NCBI GenBank assembly: GCA_934754515.1
Contig: CAKVIG010000005.1
Span: forward strand, 1-64,000
Source of the DNA: an uncultured Candidatus Melainabacteria bacterium
Lineage (GTDB): Bacteria > Cyanobacteriota > Vampirovibrionia > Gastranaerophilales > Gastranaerophilaceae
DNA length: 64,000 nucleotides
Reading direction: 5' to 3'
The notes under the pieces were generated by a model, which was not told the DNA's origin, did not search any database, and saw only the letters and a program-made list of their open reading frames with translations. Positions 45,144 to 54,416 of the stretch are shown piece after piece (the first letter of the stretch is position 1; each line of letters starts with the position of its first letter). Position numbers and translations under genes: made by a program.

Positions 45144-45473
45144 CTAGTTTGGCGAGTATTCTAATGAAATAAAGCGTTTATCTGGTTCGCTCCATTGGGT
45201 CAAAGAAAATTTGTTACCAATAATCTGCAAAGTATAGTCTTTTTTCGGATAAGTCCTGTTTATAAGGTCGCACTCGATTCTTACAAAATCAGACTTTTTA
45301 CATCGTTCCAGAAATTCTTTTGCCTCGTCATTAAAGAATGTAACCAAATACGATTGCTCTTTGTGTCGCTTAAAGTCCTTAGCTTTGATTACACAAGTAG
45401 TAAGATATCGTCCAGTTGAGCTCTTACCACCTTTTAAATAAACAATTTTGCCATTAATGATTAGATTATCCAT
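45144..45473 (-). CDS. SSB-like OB-fold protein of element 2
   Basis: 109 aa. A beta-strand pattern typical of an OB fold: NLIINGKIVYLKGGKSSTGR, YLTTCVIKAKDFKRHKEQSY, LVTFFNDEAKEFLERCKKSD, FVRIECDLINRTYPKKDYTL. SCC elements carry a single-stranded DNA-binding protein near cch; this is a comparable neighbour of the DUF927-like ATPase. AAGGAGATAAAA lies before the start. No counterpart was found in element 1. The family assignment is by pattern only. Confidence 0.55.
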   Translation of the reverse strand: MDNLIINGKIVYLKGGKSSTGRYLTTCVIKAKDFKRHKEQSYLVTFFNDEAKEFLERCKKSDFVRIECDLINRTYPKKDYTLQIIGNKFSLTQWSEPDKRFISLEYSPN

Positions 45474-45553
45474 TTTTATCTCCTTTCTTTTGTGATAACC
45501 TTAGTCAGCTTTATAATTGCTGACCACATAATAACTATATCAAGGAGGGCTAA

Positions 45554-45616
45554 ATGCTACTTTTCTTAAAAAAATATTTGAAATCAAGTAATAGCTTGAA
45601 AACTAAAAAATCATAA
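45554..45616 (+). CDS. Candidate 20-aa cationic peptide, opposite strand
   Basis: TTGTGA, 16-bp spacer, TATAAT (promoter near 45491-45518) and AAGGAGGG precede ATG on the plus strand. Product MLLFLKKYLKSSNSLKTKKS: a hydrophobic head with Lys-rich tail, amphipathic. It lies between two minus-strand genes and ends before a hairpin at 45633-45661. It could be a leader peptide or type I toxin-like peptide. No homologue is recognised. Confidence 0.35.
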   Translation: MLLFLKKYLKSSNSLKTKKS

Positions 45617-45632
45617 ACGTAAAATCAACAAA

Positions 45633-45661
45633 AAATGGTTATGAAAAATTCATAACCATTT
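45633..45661 (-). terminator. Intrinsic terminator for the 158-aa gene
   Basis: A 13-bp perfect stem AAATGGTTATGAA / TTCATAACCATTT with a 3-nt loop, followed on the minus strand by TTTTTTG-like T-rich sequence. Confidence 0.7.
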
Positions 45662-45689
45662 GAAACATTTTGTAATATTTCATCTATCT

Positions 45690-46166
45690 TTATAGTTTTG
45701 GTTTAAAAAATTTACAGTTTGCACAGCTCCAATTTTTATTGTCTACTGAATTTTTACATCTTTCGTAACCTTCACAATCTTTTCTCTTCTTACTTTTTTG
45801 AGGGTAATATTTTTCTTTAAATTCTTCAGTCGTTATATTATCAAACACTCCATCTAAAATTATTGTATATCCACTTTTAGTGTCATCTCTTTCATTTAGA
45901 TAAACTCGTGTCCCCTTTGTTAACTGTTTATTATCGTTTTCAGATTTCAACATGTTTATTGCTAAAAGAAAGTTTATATGAGGTGATAAATTAGAACAAC
46001 TTTGAAATAATTCTTTCGCAATTTCGGCTTCTGTCATCGCTCCACCATTTTCGGACAAAGTTATTACTATATCCCACACAACATTACTTGCCAGTTTTTT
46101 ATATACCATTTTTATCAACTCTATTTCTTCTTTTAAATTTCCTGGTTTTATTCCGAATGTAATCAT
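45690..46166 (-). CDS. Winged-helix-like protein with C-terminal zinc-like Cys cluster
   Basis: 158 aa. Helical N-terminal region SNVVWDIVITLSENGGAMTE, AEIAKELFQSCSNLSPHINF then LLAINMLKSEND and YLNERDDTKSGYTIIL suggests a MarR/ArsR-like winged helix. The end holds CEGYERCKNSVDNKNWSCAN, then C (C-x5-C...C-x2-C), a likely zinc site. It could regulate the neighbouring operon or be an accessory cargo gene. Not recognised. Confidence 0.6.
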   Translation of the reverse strand: MITFGIKPGNLKEEIELIKMVYKKLASNVVWDIVITLSENGGAMTEAEIAKELFQSCSNLSPHINFLLAINMLKSENDNKQLTKGTRVYLNERDDTKSGYTIILDGVFDNITTEEFKEKYYPQKSKKRKDCEGYERCKNSVDNKNWSCANCKFFKPKL

Positions 46167-46397
46167 ATTATTTCTCCTTATAACTTGAATCTTACACTAT
46201 GTATAAAACCTGAACATAAATATTTTTGCTAGTTTTAGACTATTTATAGAGCATAAAATAGAGTAAATTTTTGTTTGAATACAGATTATTAACTTATATT
46301 CGGTAATTTTCAAAATCAAACAACTTAAAATCTTTCTTTTCCATTCTTGCTAATGGAATTATAAGCTGTACTTATTTTGTTGTGCTATCTTTGCTTA

Positions 46398-47954
46398 TTA
46401 TATAAGCACTTTTCGACCAGAATTCTCATTATCAGTATTAAATGAAAATTTTCCTGATGCAGGAACTGCCCTTTCTTTGCCCCATTGTCTTATTGCATCA
46501 ATTCTTTCTGGATTAGTTCGTGATAATGGTACTACATTTGTAAAATTAGAAATAACAGACTGCATTGTTATTTGTCCATTACTCGAAATGGATTTATATG
46601 CAATTTCTTTAATCGTTGATTCAATATCAGCACCAGAAAATCCATCTGTTAATGGCACAAGTTTATCAAGAAAATCATCACCAAATTTTTTTCTTAGAAA
46701 TTTTCTACAATAAATGTCCAAAATATCCTTGCGTTCTGTTTCATTAGGCAAATCTACAAAAAATAATTCATCAAAACGACCTTTTCGCAATAATTCTGGT
46801 GGTAACTTAGACACATCATTAGCGGTAGCTACGACAAAAACAAATTTTAAAGATTCTTGCAACCAAAAAAGAAATTGACCAACCATTCTTGTAGATACTC
46901 CACTAGAATCTGTTCCTGTTGCTCCGACCAATCCTTTTTCAATTTCATCAATCCATAAAATACAAGGAGAAACTGTTTCTGCCAGTTGTAGTGCATCTTT
47001 TAGTCTATTTTCAGATTGTCCTACATACATTCCTTGAATTGTTGCAAAATCAAGCCTATATAACGGTAATTGCCAATTACTAGCAATAAACTTTGCAAGT
47101 AAACTTTTACCACAACCAGGAACTCCAACTAGCAAAACTCCTCTTGGAAGTCTTATATTTCTTGATTTTAGAATATCTTTTTTGTCTGGTTGCAATAACA
47201 CTTTCTTGTTATCAAGCCATAATTTTAGACCTTTTAAGCCTCCGACACGAACATCATTATCAGTGCAATTAATTTTTTCTAAACCAGAAATGTTAGAAAA
47301 CATACTGTCTTTTGTGTTTATTATTTCATTTATGTCCGATTTTTTTATTTCTCGCTTTGCAATCAATGTTGCAATTATATTTTGTATTTCAATTTTACTT
47401 AAACCATTAAAAATACTGGCAACTTTTCTGTAATCATTTTCATCCCATTCAATTGTAATGCTATTTATATATGAACTAATAGAATCTTTTACTATTTTAT
47501 ATATTTCATCTTCTTCTGGCAAATCTAACTCCAAAGACATGCCTAACCTTTGCAGTTGTTTCCATATCGGATTATTACTAATAACGATAATAACAGCTCC
47601 ACGTTCTTCTGCTAAAGTTACTAAATCTAAAAAATGTCTTGCTGTGATCGTATCTTCTTGAATATCAGTTACTTCTGTCAAAATAAAAGTTAAATTTTGT
47701 CGCTGCGTTATTTGCTGACTTATATAATCCAATGCTCCAACAATAGATTTATCTTCATTAACTAAATTATTGCTTGATAAATCTATCATACCTTTAGAAA
47801 GTGTATGGACATAAATCGGTAAGTGTAGTTCGTTATTAACATTAGAAAATGCATCAAGTACACGATTTCTTTCAATTGATTTTACGGAAATAAATGGAAT
47901 TCTAGCTATTAAATATCGTTGTATCTTATTTGAAAAATCTTGAATATTACTCAT
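46398..47954 (-). CDS. Ycf46-like AAA+ ATPase, last gene of a five-gene operon
   Basis: 518 aa. Walker [18 protein letters not shown] (about 275-291), pore region [20 protein letters not shown], Walker [13 protein letters not shown] (about 332-343), arginine-finger region [16 protein letters not shown], sensor [19 protein letters not shown]. The N-terminal 240 residues ([37 protein letters not shown]) resemble the degenerate first part of Ycf46-type ATPases. It would be a remodelling or unfolding motor. It lies 12 bp behind the 149-aa gene. Confidence 0.82.
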   Translation of the reverse strand: MSNIQDFSNKIQRYLIARIPFISVKSIERNRVLDAFSNVNNELHLPIYVHTLSKGMIDLSSNNLVNEDKSIVGALDYISQQITQRQNLTFILTEVTDIQEDTITARHFLDLVTLAEERGAVIIVISNNPIWKQLQRLGMSLELDLPEEDEIYKIVKDSISSYINSITIEWDENDYRKVASIFNGLSKIEIQNIIATLIAKREIKKSDINEIINTKDSMFSNISGLEKINCTDNDVRVGGLKGLKLWLDNKKVLLQPDKKDILKSRNIRLPRGVLLVGVPGCGKSLLAKFIASNWQLPLYRLDFATIQGMYVGQSENRLKDALQLAETVSPCILWIDEIEKGLVGATGTDSSGVSTRMVGQFLFWLQESLKFVFVVATANDVSKLPPELLRKGRFDELFFVDLPNETERKDILDIYCRKFLRKKFGDDFLDKLVPLTDGFSGADIESTIKEIAYKSISSNGQITMQSVISNFTNVVPLSRTNPERIDAIRQWGKERAVPASGKFSFNTDNENSGRKVLI

Positions 47955-47966
47955 TATAAATTACCT

Positions 47967-48416
47967 CTAAATATTATCAATTCTATATCCTAGGACAATT
48001 CGTTTCAGCTCGCCTGATAAATCTTGTTTTGCACTTTCATCTAAACTTTTTTGAGATTTCTTAGCACAATTCATTATTTCGGTTATTATTGAAGTTTTAA
48101 TATCATCAGGTAAAATATTTAATCCACCTAATCGTTTTAGAAAAATTAATTCTTTTCTGTAAATTATTAACAGATTTGTTGTGTCAAATGGATTAAAAGC
48201 TAATGTGATTCTTTTGTTATAGAATTCATTGAGTTTTTTTAAGCGATTATTTATCAAGTCCACCAAACGTATTGTAATCCGTTGAGCAATTCCGTCTAAC
48301 CATTCAATAGAACCTGATTCACAGTTTTGGATTAATAACTCTTCACAATGTCCAATTTCCCACATTTCTATTTCATCAAAGACTTTACACCATTCTGAAT
48401 ATGTACTTGGTATCAT
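47967..48416 (-). CDS. 149-aa unknown protein, operon member
   Basis: All-helical, soluble; SEWCKVFDEIEMWEIGHCEE, DGIAQRITIRLVDLINNRL, KKLNEFYNKRITLAFNPFDT, LNILPDDIKTSIITEIMNCA. Start overlaps the previous stop as ATGA (48416-48413), so it is translated with the 48-aa protein. Unknown family; possibly an adaptor for the AAA+ ATPase that follows. Confidence 0.65.
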   Translation of the reverse strand: MIPSTYSEWCKVFDEIEMWEIGHCEELLIQNCESGSIEWLDGIAQRITIRLVDLINNRLKKLNEFYNKRITLAFNPFDTTNLLIIYRKELIFLKRLGGLNILPDDIKTSIITEIMNCAKKSQKSLDESAKQDLSGELKRIVLGYRIDNI

Positions 48417-48559
48417 AATTTAGTCTTCCTTTGTACTAATAATGCTGGTGGCAACAAATCCCACTCAGGAAACTTTACTGCTAATTTTTCATTATGCAAT
48501 TTCTGTTGCTGAATTCGTTTTATTTCTTCTTCTTTGCTTAATTTTGAATTGTTTTCCAT
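48413..48559 (-). CDS. 48-aa operon protein with WDLLPP motif
   Basis: Start ATG 48559 (GGAAATTAT upstream) fits better than an upstream ATG that would overlap the 576-aa gene. MENNSKLSKEEEIKRIQQQK is a charged helix, ending KFPEWDLLPPALLVQRKTKL. The WDLLPP-type end is reminiscent of short linear motifs that dock on partners. Coupled by ATGA to the next gene. Unknown function. Confidence 0.55.
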   Translation of the reverse strand: MENNSKLSKEEEIKRIQQQKLHNEKLAVKFPEWDLLPPALLVQRKTKL

Positions 48560-48575
48560 ATATAATTTCCATATT

Positions 48576-50306
48576 TTATAGTATTTTTTTCTCTGCATTA
48601 TTATTAGTAAAATCATTAGCATTATAGTTTGCTAAAGTTTCTTCAACTTTCTTATATACTGCGTCATAATTTTTATAAGCTTTTTGCCAATCAACAAACT
48701 CAGCACAGAAAGCACTTGTAATTGTTTTTCCACTTTGACAATTATTGTTATATTCCTGTAATGCACATGATCTACCTACAAAATAGAAATACACACTTCG
48801 TATAAAATAGATAACTACAAATATCATACAAACAACTGGCATTGTTGTTAATTTACCTAAAAATATCCATAAAAGGCAAATAATATTCAGTACCGCTGAT
48901 ATGTAAATAGGAGTTGTTAAACTTTTAACAAGCTTATCCAATTTGTCTTTAAGGTATTTTTTATAACTCTCAAATAATTTCTTTTCATTTGAACCATCTT
49001 TCGTTGTATCAGTCCAATCATCAATTTTTATTGTTATACTTTGAGGGTATTTACTTCGATAACTTGTTGTAAAATCATTATGTGCATTTGCAATCCATTC
49101 TTTGACTAAAAATAATGAAAACTTTTTTAAAGAAGCTGATGTTGTTTCTGAATTGACAGCATTTACTAATATTTCAAAAAAAGAAACATGATTATTAAAT
49201 AATATTATTACATTTGTATTAAAATCTTGTTCCGCTTTTTCTTTATCACCTTGGTGTTTTACAATTAATTCAGCCATGCTTTTTTGTTTTTTTAGGTCAA
49301 ATTCATCAGAATCATATTCATTTACCAACCTATACAATAAATCATCTAAGGCTTTTACATAATCTATTTTGGTTATCTCAGCATTAATAATGCTATTTAA
49401 GTAATTCACAAAACTGGTCTGTTTTTTTGCATTATTAAGTAGGTTTTCTAACATTGTAAAATCTGGAGAATATTTGGAAAGATATCTAAATGGTAAGTTT
49501 TTATCAGCTTCAACGCTTAACAAATCAATTTTGTTATACCAAATTTTTTCCAAAGCCTTAACTTTTTCTTCATCTCTAGCTAAAATGTTTATCCATTTTT
49601 CAATTTGTTTCTTACAAATACCCTGGGAATCTGGACCAAAAAAGCCATCTGTATACGCATTTAGTAATACAATTGTTTCTTGTGACATTTCTAATGGATT
49701 TTGATTTTCAAAATATTTACTTAACCATATAAAACTTGCTTTATTTCTCTTTAAACGATTATTGACCAGAGTAAACATTAATTGAGTTTTAATCTGATTC
49801 CTCTTTAATCCCTCATTTAATGCTTTTATAGCTAGTGGTTGGTTATCTGTTAGCCACGCAGATATAGCAATTAATGATGGTGTCAACCAATAACGAGGTG
49901 TGCTAATCATGAGTTTTTCGGTAGAATTAACTATTACACTTTTGCTAACCAAACCAGTATCGACCGATTGTAAAACTCCAAGCAAAACCTTGCGAACTTT
50001 ATCATATAAACCAAATTTCTTCTCGATTTCTTGATTTAGAATAATAACCTGTCCCTGAGCATGGGTTACATTATTTCGACGTTCTGTTATATCGACAAAA
50101 GTTAAAAATTCTTGTTTAAATGTTGCAACATCAGTTGCCAATGCAACAATAGTAGCTCTGTTAGTACGAACATCATCATCTACTGTAGCTATTTCTCGAT
50201 GCAAACTAGCAAATTCGGACTCAATTGCAGTCATCATTAAGCCAATATCTCTTTGGCTGCTTTTAAGTTCTCTTAATATTTTTTCATTATCTTCTTCTAA
50301 AGTCAT
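48576..50306 (-). CDS. Large coiled-coil/helical-repeat protein with membrane anchor
   Basis: 576 aa. N-terminal coiled coil (1-95: EEDNEKILRELKSSQRDIGL, EIATVDDDVRTNRATIVALA), a helical repeat-like middle (YWLTPSLIAISAWLTDNQPL, AIKALNEGLKRNQIKTQLMF, IVLLNAYTDGFFGPDSQG), then two membrane helices (about 478-522: ISAVLNIICLLWIFLG, VVCMIFVVIYFIRSVYFYFV) and a Cys/Asn-rich tail. I do not recognise a named family. Sits 5 bp behind the 179-aa gene. Likely a membrane-tethered sensor or scaffold for the AAA+ ATPase. Confidence 0.68.
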   Translation of the reverse strand: MTLEEDNEKILRELKSSQRDIGLMMTAIESEFASLHREIATVDDDVRTNRATIVALATDVATFKQEFLTFVDITERRNNVTHAQGQVIILNQEIEKKFGLYDKVRKVLLGVLQSVDTGLVSKSVIVNSTEKLMISTPRYWLTPSLIAISAWLTDNQPLAIKALNEGLKRNQIKTQLMFTLVNNRLKRNKASFIWLSKYFENQNPLEMSQETIVLLNAYTDGFFGPDSQGICKKQIEKWINILARDEEKVKALEKIWYNKIDLLSVEADKNLPFRYLSKYSPDFTMLENLLNNAKKQTSFVNYLNSIINAEITKIDYVKALDDLLYRLVNEYDSDEFDLKKQKSMAELIVKHQGDKEKAEQDFNTNVIILFNNHVSFFEILVNAVNSETTSASLKKFSLFLVKEWIANAHNDFTTSYRSKYPQSITIKIDDWTDTTKDGSNEKKLFESYKKYLKDKLDKLVKSLTTPIYISAVLNIICLLWIFLGKLTTMPVVCMIFVVIYFIRSVYFYFVGRSCALQEYNNNCQSGKTITSAFCAEFVDWQKAYKNYDAVYKKVEETLANYNANDFTNNNAEKKIL

Positions 50307-50311
50307 TTTAA

Positions 50312-50851
50312 TTAATCTTTCACGATTGAAGCTGTTCCATTTTCACTTATGGCAATAAGTTTGTCACTATATATTTCTACAAATACATAATTTGGATTAA
50401 TAGCAAGACTTCTACCCTTTTCTAATTCTGGTGGCAAAGCTTCATTAACCATATAATGTTTTAAAATCATTCTGCCATAACCTATTGAATGAGTCCTCTC
50501 ATCAATACCTAATATATTATTTAAGCTTAAAGTGTGGACATCATAACCTTCACCAAGATAACATTTCCCCAAAACTCCTAAAAATGTTTCATCATAAACA
50601 ATATTCGGAACAGAATTTTGTACAGTTTCTACAATATTTTTTATTTTTTCAGCAGACATTGAATATCCTTCAATATCAAGATTTTTTATCTGTTCAATAT
50701 AACTTTGAGGTCTTTTTTCTCTAAAAACAAGCTCAGGACTCTTAAAAGTATTTTTTTCTTTCAAATAAGAATCTGCTATAGAAAGCTGTTTTTCTTCATT
50801 AAAAGTCATATCAAAATGTAATTTGTCTGTATTTATAATTGGTTTTGGCAT
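50312..50851 (-). CDS. 179-aa unknown protein, first gene of the five-gene operon
   Basis: Soluble. Features: KPIINTDKLHFDMTFNEEKQ, SPELVFREKRPQSYIEQIKN, IEGYSMSAEKIKNIVETVQN, GVLGKCYLGEGYDVHTLSLN, GRMILKHYMVNEALPPELEK. The region from residue 95 on has a strand-rich pattern ending FVEIYSDKLIAISENGTASI. No family recognised. Upstream is the divergent XRE gene promoter region, so the XRE protein could regulate this operon. Confidence 0.6.
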   Translation of the reverse strand: MPKPIINTDKLHFDMTFNEEKQLSIADSYLKEKNTFKSPELVFREKRPQSYIEQIKNLDIEGYSMSAEKIKNIVETVQNSVPNIVYDETFLGVLGKCYLGEGYDVHTLSLNNILGIDERTHSIGYGRMILKHYMVNEALPPELEKGRSLAINPNYVFVEIYSDKLIAISENGTASIVKD

Positions 50852-50894
50852 ATAATTTCCATTTCTTTATTCTTAGTTTAATAGAACAACAAAA

Positions 50895-51019
50895 TACATA
50901 TTAATGATAAGTATACAATCATTTATGATTACAAATCAATCATTTATATATACTATCTTGATACGCAATAATCTTTTTATTATAATTGTAATAAAGTATA
51001 CTTGAGTTGAGAGGTAGTT
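50895..51019 (+). promoter_or_regulatory. Operator/promoter region between the operon and XRE gene (element 2)
   Basis: ATGATAAGTATACAATCATTTATGATTA contains palindrome ATCATTTATGAT, followed by a second AATCATTTATAT. The same AAGTATACAATCA string precedes the element 1 XRE gene. Likely XRE-binding sites; the XRE ribosome-binding site is GAGAGG. Confidence 0.5.
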
Positions 51020-51346
51020 ATGTCAACATTAAGTATACAAGTGGGGAAAAGAATTAGGGAACTTAGAGAAGCAAGAAACTTGAAACAGGTTGAACTTGCG
51101 GAGTTAATTGACATGGAAGCTACAAACTTGAGCAAGCTTGAAAAGGGAGTTCATCTTCCTAAAGAAGATAACTTAAATAAAATAACAAAAGCATTGAAAA
51201 TTGATATAAAGGATTTATTTGATTTTGGACATTTAAAGTCAAAATCTGAATTAATAGAAGATATTAACCAAATTTTTGAGCAATCAACAATAGAGGAGAT
51301 GCGATTTTTTCACAAAATTTTGATGTCATATAAAGAATTGAAATAA
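51020..51346 (+). CDS. XRE-family helix-turn-helix regulator (element 2)
   Basis: 108 aa. IQVGKRIRELREARNLKQVE, LIDMEATNLSKLEKGVHLPK, IKDLFDFGHLKSKSELIEDI, and the same C-terminus HKILMSYKELK. Differs from the element 1 copy by conservative changes only. Stop codon lies two bases from the convergent 172-aa gene. It should regulate the cassette through the operators at 50895-50960. Confidence 0.88.
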   Translation: MSTLSIQVGKRIRELREARNLKQVELAELIDMEATNLSKLEKGVHLPKEDNLNKITKALKIDIKDLFDFGHLKSKSELIEDINQIFEQSTIEEMRFFHKILMSYKELK

Positions 51347-51347
51347 T

Positions 51348-51866
51348 TTATACCAACTTTAAACTCAAACCTGAATTAATTTGCATAAAGCTTGGCTTAT
51401 TTTTTAGAGTAAATAACATTTTATAATTTCTAAGAATTTTCAGCATTTGAACTAGCACAATTTTGTCAAAATAACATTGCCCTACCGCAATTTTGGACTC
51501 TTGTCTTTCGTTCAAAGATTGCTTTGCTCTGTAAACACAAACACTTTTATTCTCATCAATTGCCCTAACTAAAATCGCACGCATATAATACCTATTGAAA
51601 TCAGAAAATGCAAGCAATGTCGTTATATTTGAAGGTATTTTTCTTCCATTTTTGTTCTTATCTTTGAAAAGGGAACTCACTAATGCACGCTCTAAACCTT
51701 CAACAGTTCCATATTCAAAACATTTTCTCAATAGCTCTTTATATCGTGCGATATAACTACTTTGTAAAGAACTTGGTTCATAAAACAACCCATTCTCAAT
51801 ATCACGCACCAACTCGCTAATCATAATAAAACGTGTATCATTGTCAAAATTTGGGAAATTGTACAT
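51348..51866 (-). CDS. 172-aa unknown protein, conserved cassette (element 2)
   Basis: MYNFPNFDNDTRFIMISELV opens as in element 1. KNGRKIPSNITTLLAFSDFN, RYYMRAILVRAIDENKSVCV, YRAKQSLNERQESKI and the terminal NSGLSLKL are conserved between the copies. Same length (172 aa), same placement between XRE and the small RNA. Conservation of the Arg-rich central block suggests function is retained. Unknown family. Confidence 0.7.
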   Translation of the reverse strand: MYNFPNFDNDTRFIMISELVRDIENGLFYEPSSLQSSYIARYKELLRKCFEYGTVEGLERALVSSLFKDKNKNGRKIPSNITTLLAFSDFNRYYMRAILVRAIDENKSVCVYRAKQSLNERQESKIAVGQCYFDKIVLVQMLKILRNYKMLFTLKNKPSFMQINSGLSLKLV

Positions 51867-51905
51867 ATAAACTCCTTAAATTTACATAAATTTAAATAAA
51901 AATAC

Positions 51906-51934
51906 TTGTAAAAAATTCATTTATAGTACATAAT
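51906..51934 (+). promoter_or_regulatory. Promoter of the structured small RNA (element 2)
   Basis: TTGTAA (51906-51911), a 17-bp spacer, CATAAT (51929-51934). Transcription would begin at the first base of the closing stem (51941). Same architecture as 35448-35476. Confidence 0.7.
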
Positions 51935-51940
51935 ATAGTT

Positions 51941-52023
51941 AAGGTCATTACTACCGAATTCCTTGGATGATTCCAAGGTCCTTAGATTTAAGGAATATGT
52001 AGGTGTATTGACCTTAATTTTTT
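51941..52023 (+). ncRNA. Structured small RNA, three-way junction (element 2 copy)
   Basis: About 83 nt with closing stem AAGGTCA/TGACCTT, hairpins CCTTGGA/TCCAAGG (loop TGAT) and CCTTA/TAAGG (loop GATT), then six T. Compared with the element 1 copy the closing pair changes from G-C to A-T on both sides. The 3' end overlaps the stop region of the convergent DUF3800 gene. Confidence 0.6.
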
Positions 52024-52758
52024 GTCAAAATTTTATTAGATTTAAACAGCCATAAATTCAAATTTTTATAACCATTACGTCCTGTACTAAATACCAAATC
52101 TTTTTTGTTAATTTTTCTTGATAAATAATCAGCAAAAGCCAGTTTGTGTCGGCTGGCATCTGGTGCTAGATTTCTTTTATTATAATGAAAACCGATAGCA
52201 CCCATTAATAAATCTGCAAATTGTATCAATTCATAGGTATTTGAATTAACAAATTCTAATGCTTTAACATCAATACCTTTATCAGTTGTAACACCACTAA
52301 ACCAATTAGTTTTATGATTATCTTTTTTAAGAAAAGTTTTCAATGTATCTAAGCGAGTAGGCTCACTATTATTTCTTCTATCTAAATATATATAATACGG
52401 AACATCTTTTTTAGAATTTTGTCTTAAAAGTTGATAATAAAATTTATAAAACCCTAACTCTGGGTCTTTGTTTTCATTAGCTTTTAAGTTAATTTCTTTG
52501 CGGTCAATAATAATACAATTGAACTGTAAATTAAACCTAAAAAAGATATCTATAAACTCACAATATTGAGGAAGCGTTTTTTTTGGAAAGATTTTTCCAA
52601 TTAAACTTCGTAGCCTCACCCCAGTTGTTTGCACGTTTAAAACTTCGACATTCATTGATTACATTTTTTAGTGTAATTTCATCAACCCAAATCCCACCAA
52701 TCAACATATATCTTGCTTTGTCAGTATTGCTTTCATCCGCAAAAATGTAATATTTCAA
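52014..52758 (-). pseudogene. DUF3800 gene with a one-base frameshift in a run of A (element 2)
   Basis: MKYYIFADESNTDKARYMLI opens a DUF3800 frame from 52758, which runs through FNWKNLSKK and then goes out of frame. The rest (TLPQYCEFIDIFFRFNLQFN through YIYLDRRNNSEPTRLDTLK to the end) continues in a second frame from about 52580. The break is at a run of eight A (T-run 52577-52584); seven A would restore the product seen in element 1. It may be a real mutation, a sequencing/assembly error in a homopolymer, or programmed slippage. Both halves keep the conserved residues, so decay is recent or absent. Confidence 0.7.
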
Positions 52759-52899
52759 AACCTTTAACCTCTATAATCCATTATACAATAAAGTTTTATT
52801 TGAGTTAGCATGCATAAATAATTAAGATTTCTTTAATATTTTGAATAATATAGAAATTGTAATCTAAAATATTGTTATCATTATTAATAAGGATAAAGT

Positions 52900-54405
52900 A
52901 TGGTAAAAGATAAAGCGAATATTTTTAAGTTTGACAAAAATACATTAAAAGAATACAATAAAGACCCTTTTTTCGATTGTATACCTGGAGCTAAAGAGTA
53001 TGCGGAATGTATTAAATCAACTATTTTGAATAAAGAAACTCCTTATGTTCTAATGTTGAATGAAAATTTTGGAATGGGAAAATCATATTTTGTTACAAGA
53101 TTTACTCAATATTTAAGAAATAATAATGTGGATTGTATTTATTTTAGCGCCTGGGAAAATGATTATCTAGAACTTCCTTTTGTGTCTTTTTCGAAAGAAA
53201 TTATTAAATATTTTCAAAATAAGAGTATGACTAAAAAAGCTTCAACAGAATTCGTTAAAGCTACAAAGTCTATATATAAAGTAATTTCTAGTATTGCAAA
53301 GGCAACTTCTTTTTCAGCAAATGCAAATCTAGGAGTTTTTTCAACAAAAGTTTCTTTAGATAGCAATAAAGCGATTACAGCCGTAGAAGATTTTATTCAA
53401 AGCTTTATAAAAAAAGATGATTATTTAATTGCTTTCAAAAAGACTTTAAAAGAATTTATTAATTCCTTAAAAAACAAAAAATTAGTTATTATAGTAGATG
53501 AATTGGATAGATGTCGCCCTGATTATGCAATGAAAACATTAGAAATAATAAAACACTTTTTTGATATAGAAGGGTTGTTTATTATTGTACCAACTAATGA
53601 AAACTCGCTTTTTAAGTGTGTTAAATCTCTTTATGGTTTTAATGAAGAAACATCAACTAACACCGAAAGTTACTTTAAAAAATTTTTTGATGACATAGAA
53701 ACATTATATAAACCTAACTATTTAGAAATGGTTAAAAATATTATTAACGAAAAAAATTTAGAAGAATGTATTAAACAAAATTATATATCACTAGATTGTG
53801 ATCAATATTATTCACTAAATTTGTTACAAGTAAAAATTAGTAAATATGGAGAAACTGAAAAGTTTACAATACGTGAGATGGATAGTATGTGCAAAAGAAT
53901 TCTTTATTATTGTAAATGTATTCAGCAAAAAATAGATTGTGAGTATTTAACGTGCCTTTTATTCAATAAATATTCTCGGCAAAAGGTTAAACAATGTTTC
54001 TTATCACCTGAACACCGTTTTGCAAACAATGGGAAAAAGCAACAATTATTACAATTTTCAATACCTGACACAGTATTTAATGGATTCGATGATAATTATG
54101 CTATATTTCAGCGTTATTATCCGACGTTTCGTGTTGCCACATTTAAGACATATAAAGAGTTTGATGATTTTTATAAAAAAGCCATTGAAGAAATTGAAAA
54201 TGGCTTAAAACCCACTGCTTGTGGAGGCTGGATACGAGATTTTTCTAAATACAAAGAGAATATTTTAGAATATATTAATTCTCAAAAAGAAGAAATCAAT
54301 AAATATAGAAAATATTGGGATTCAGGCGATAACGACCATTTAATTAAAAACTTCTATCATAATATTGTTGAAAACGATTACAAACTTTTTGAGATTAAAA
54401 GTTAG
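52900..54405 (+). CDS. KAP family P-loop NTPase
   Basis: 501 aa. Walker A NENFGMGKSYFVTRFTQYL (about 55-73), FSAWENDYLELPFVSFSKEI typical of KAP proteins, Walker B LVIIVDELDRCRPDYAM (about 195-211), then EIIKHFFDIEGLFIIVPTNE. It lacks an evident membrane-helix pair inside the P-loop domain. KAP NTPases often occur in phage-defence and surface-signalling loci. It stands in the second cargo slot of element 2, in the position taken by the PARIS genes in element 1. Confidence 0.83.
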   Translation: MVKDKANIFKFDKNTLKEYNKDPFFDCIPGAKEYAECIKSTILNKETPYVLMLNENFGMGKSYFVTRFTQYLRNNNVDCIYFSAWENDYLELPFVSFSKEIIKYFQNKSMTKKASTEFVKATKSIYKVISSIAKATSFSANANLGVFSTKVSLDSNKAITAVEDFIQSFIKKDDYLIAFKKTLKEFINSLKNKKLVIIVDELDRCRPDYAMKTLEIIKHFFDIEGLFIIVPTNENSLFKCVKSLYGFNEETSTNTESYFKKFFDDIETLYKPNYLEMVKNIINEKNLEECIKQNYISLDCDQYYSLNLLQVKISKYGETEKFTIREMDSMCKRILYYCKCIQQKIDCEYLTCLLFNKYSRQKVKQCFLSPEHRFANNGKKQQLLQFSIPDTVFNGFDDNYAIFQRYYPTFRVATFKTYKEFDDFYKKAIEEIENGLKPTACGGWIRDFSKYKENILEYINSQKEEINKYRKYWDSGDNDHLIKNFYHNIVENDYKLFEIKS

Positions 54406-54416
54406 TTTAAATATTA

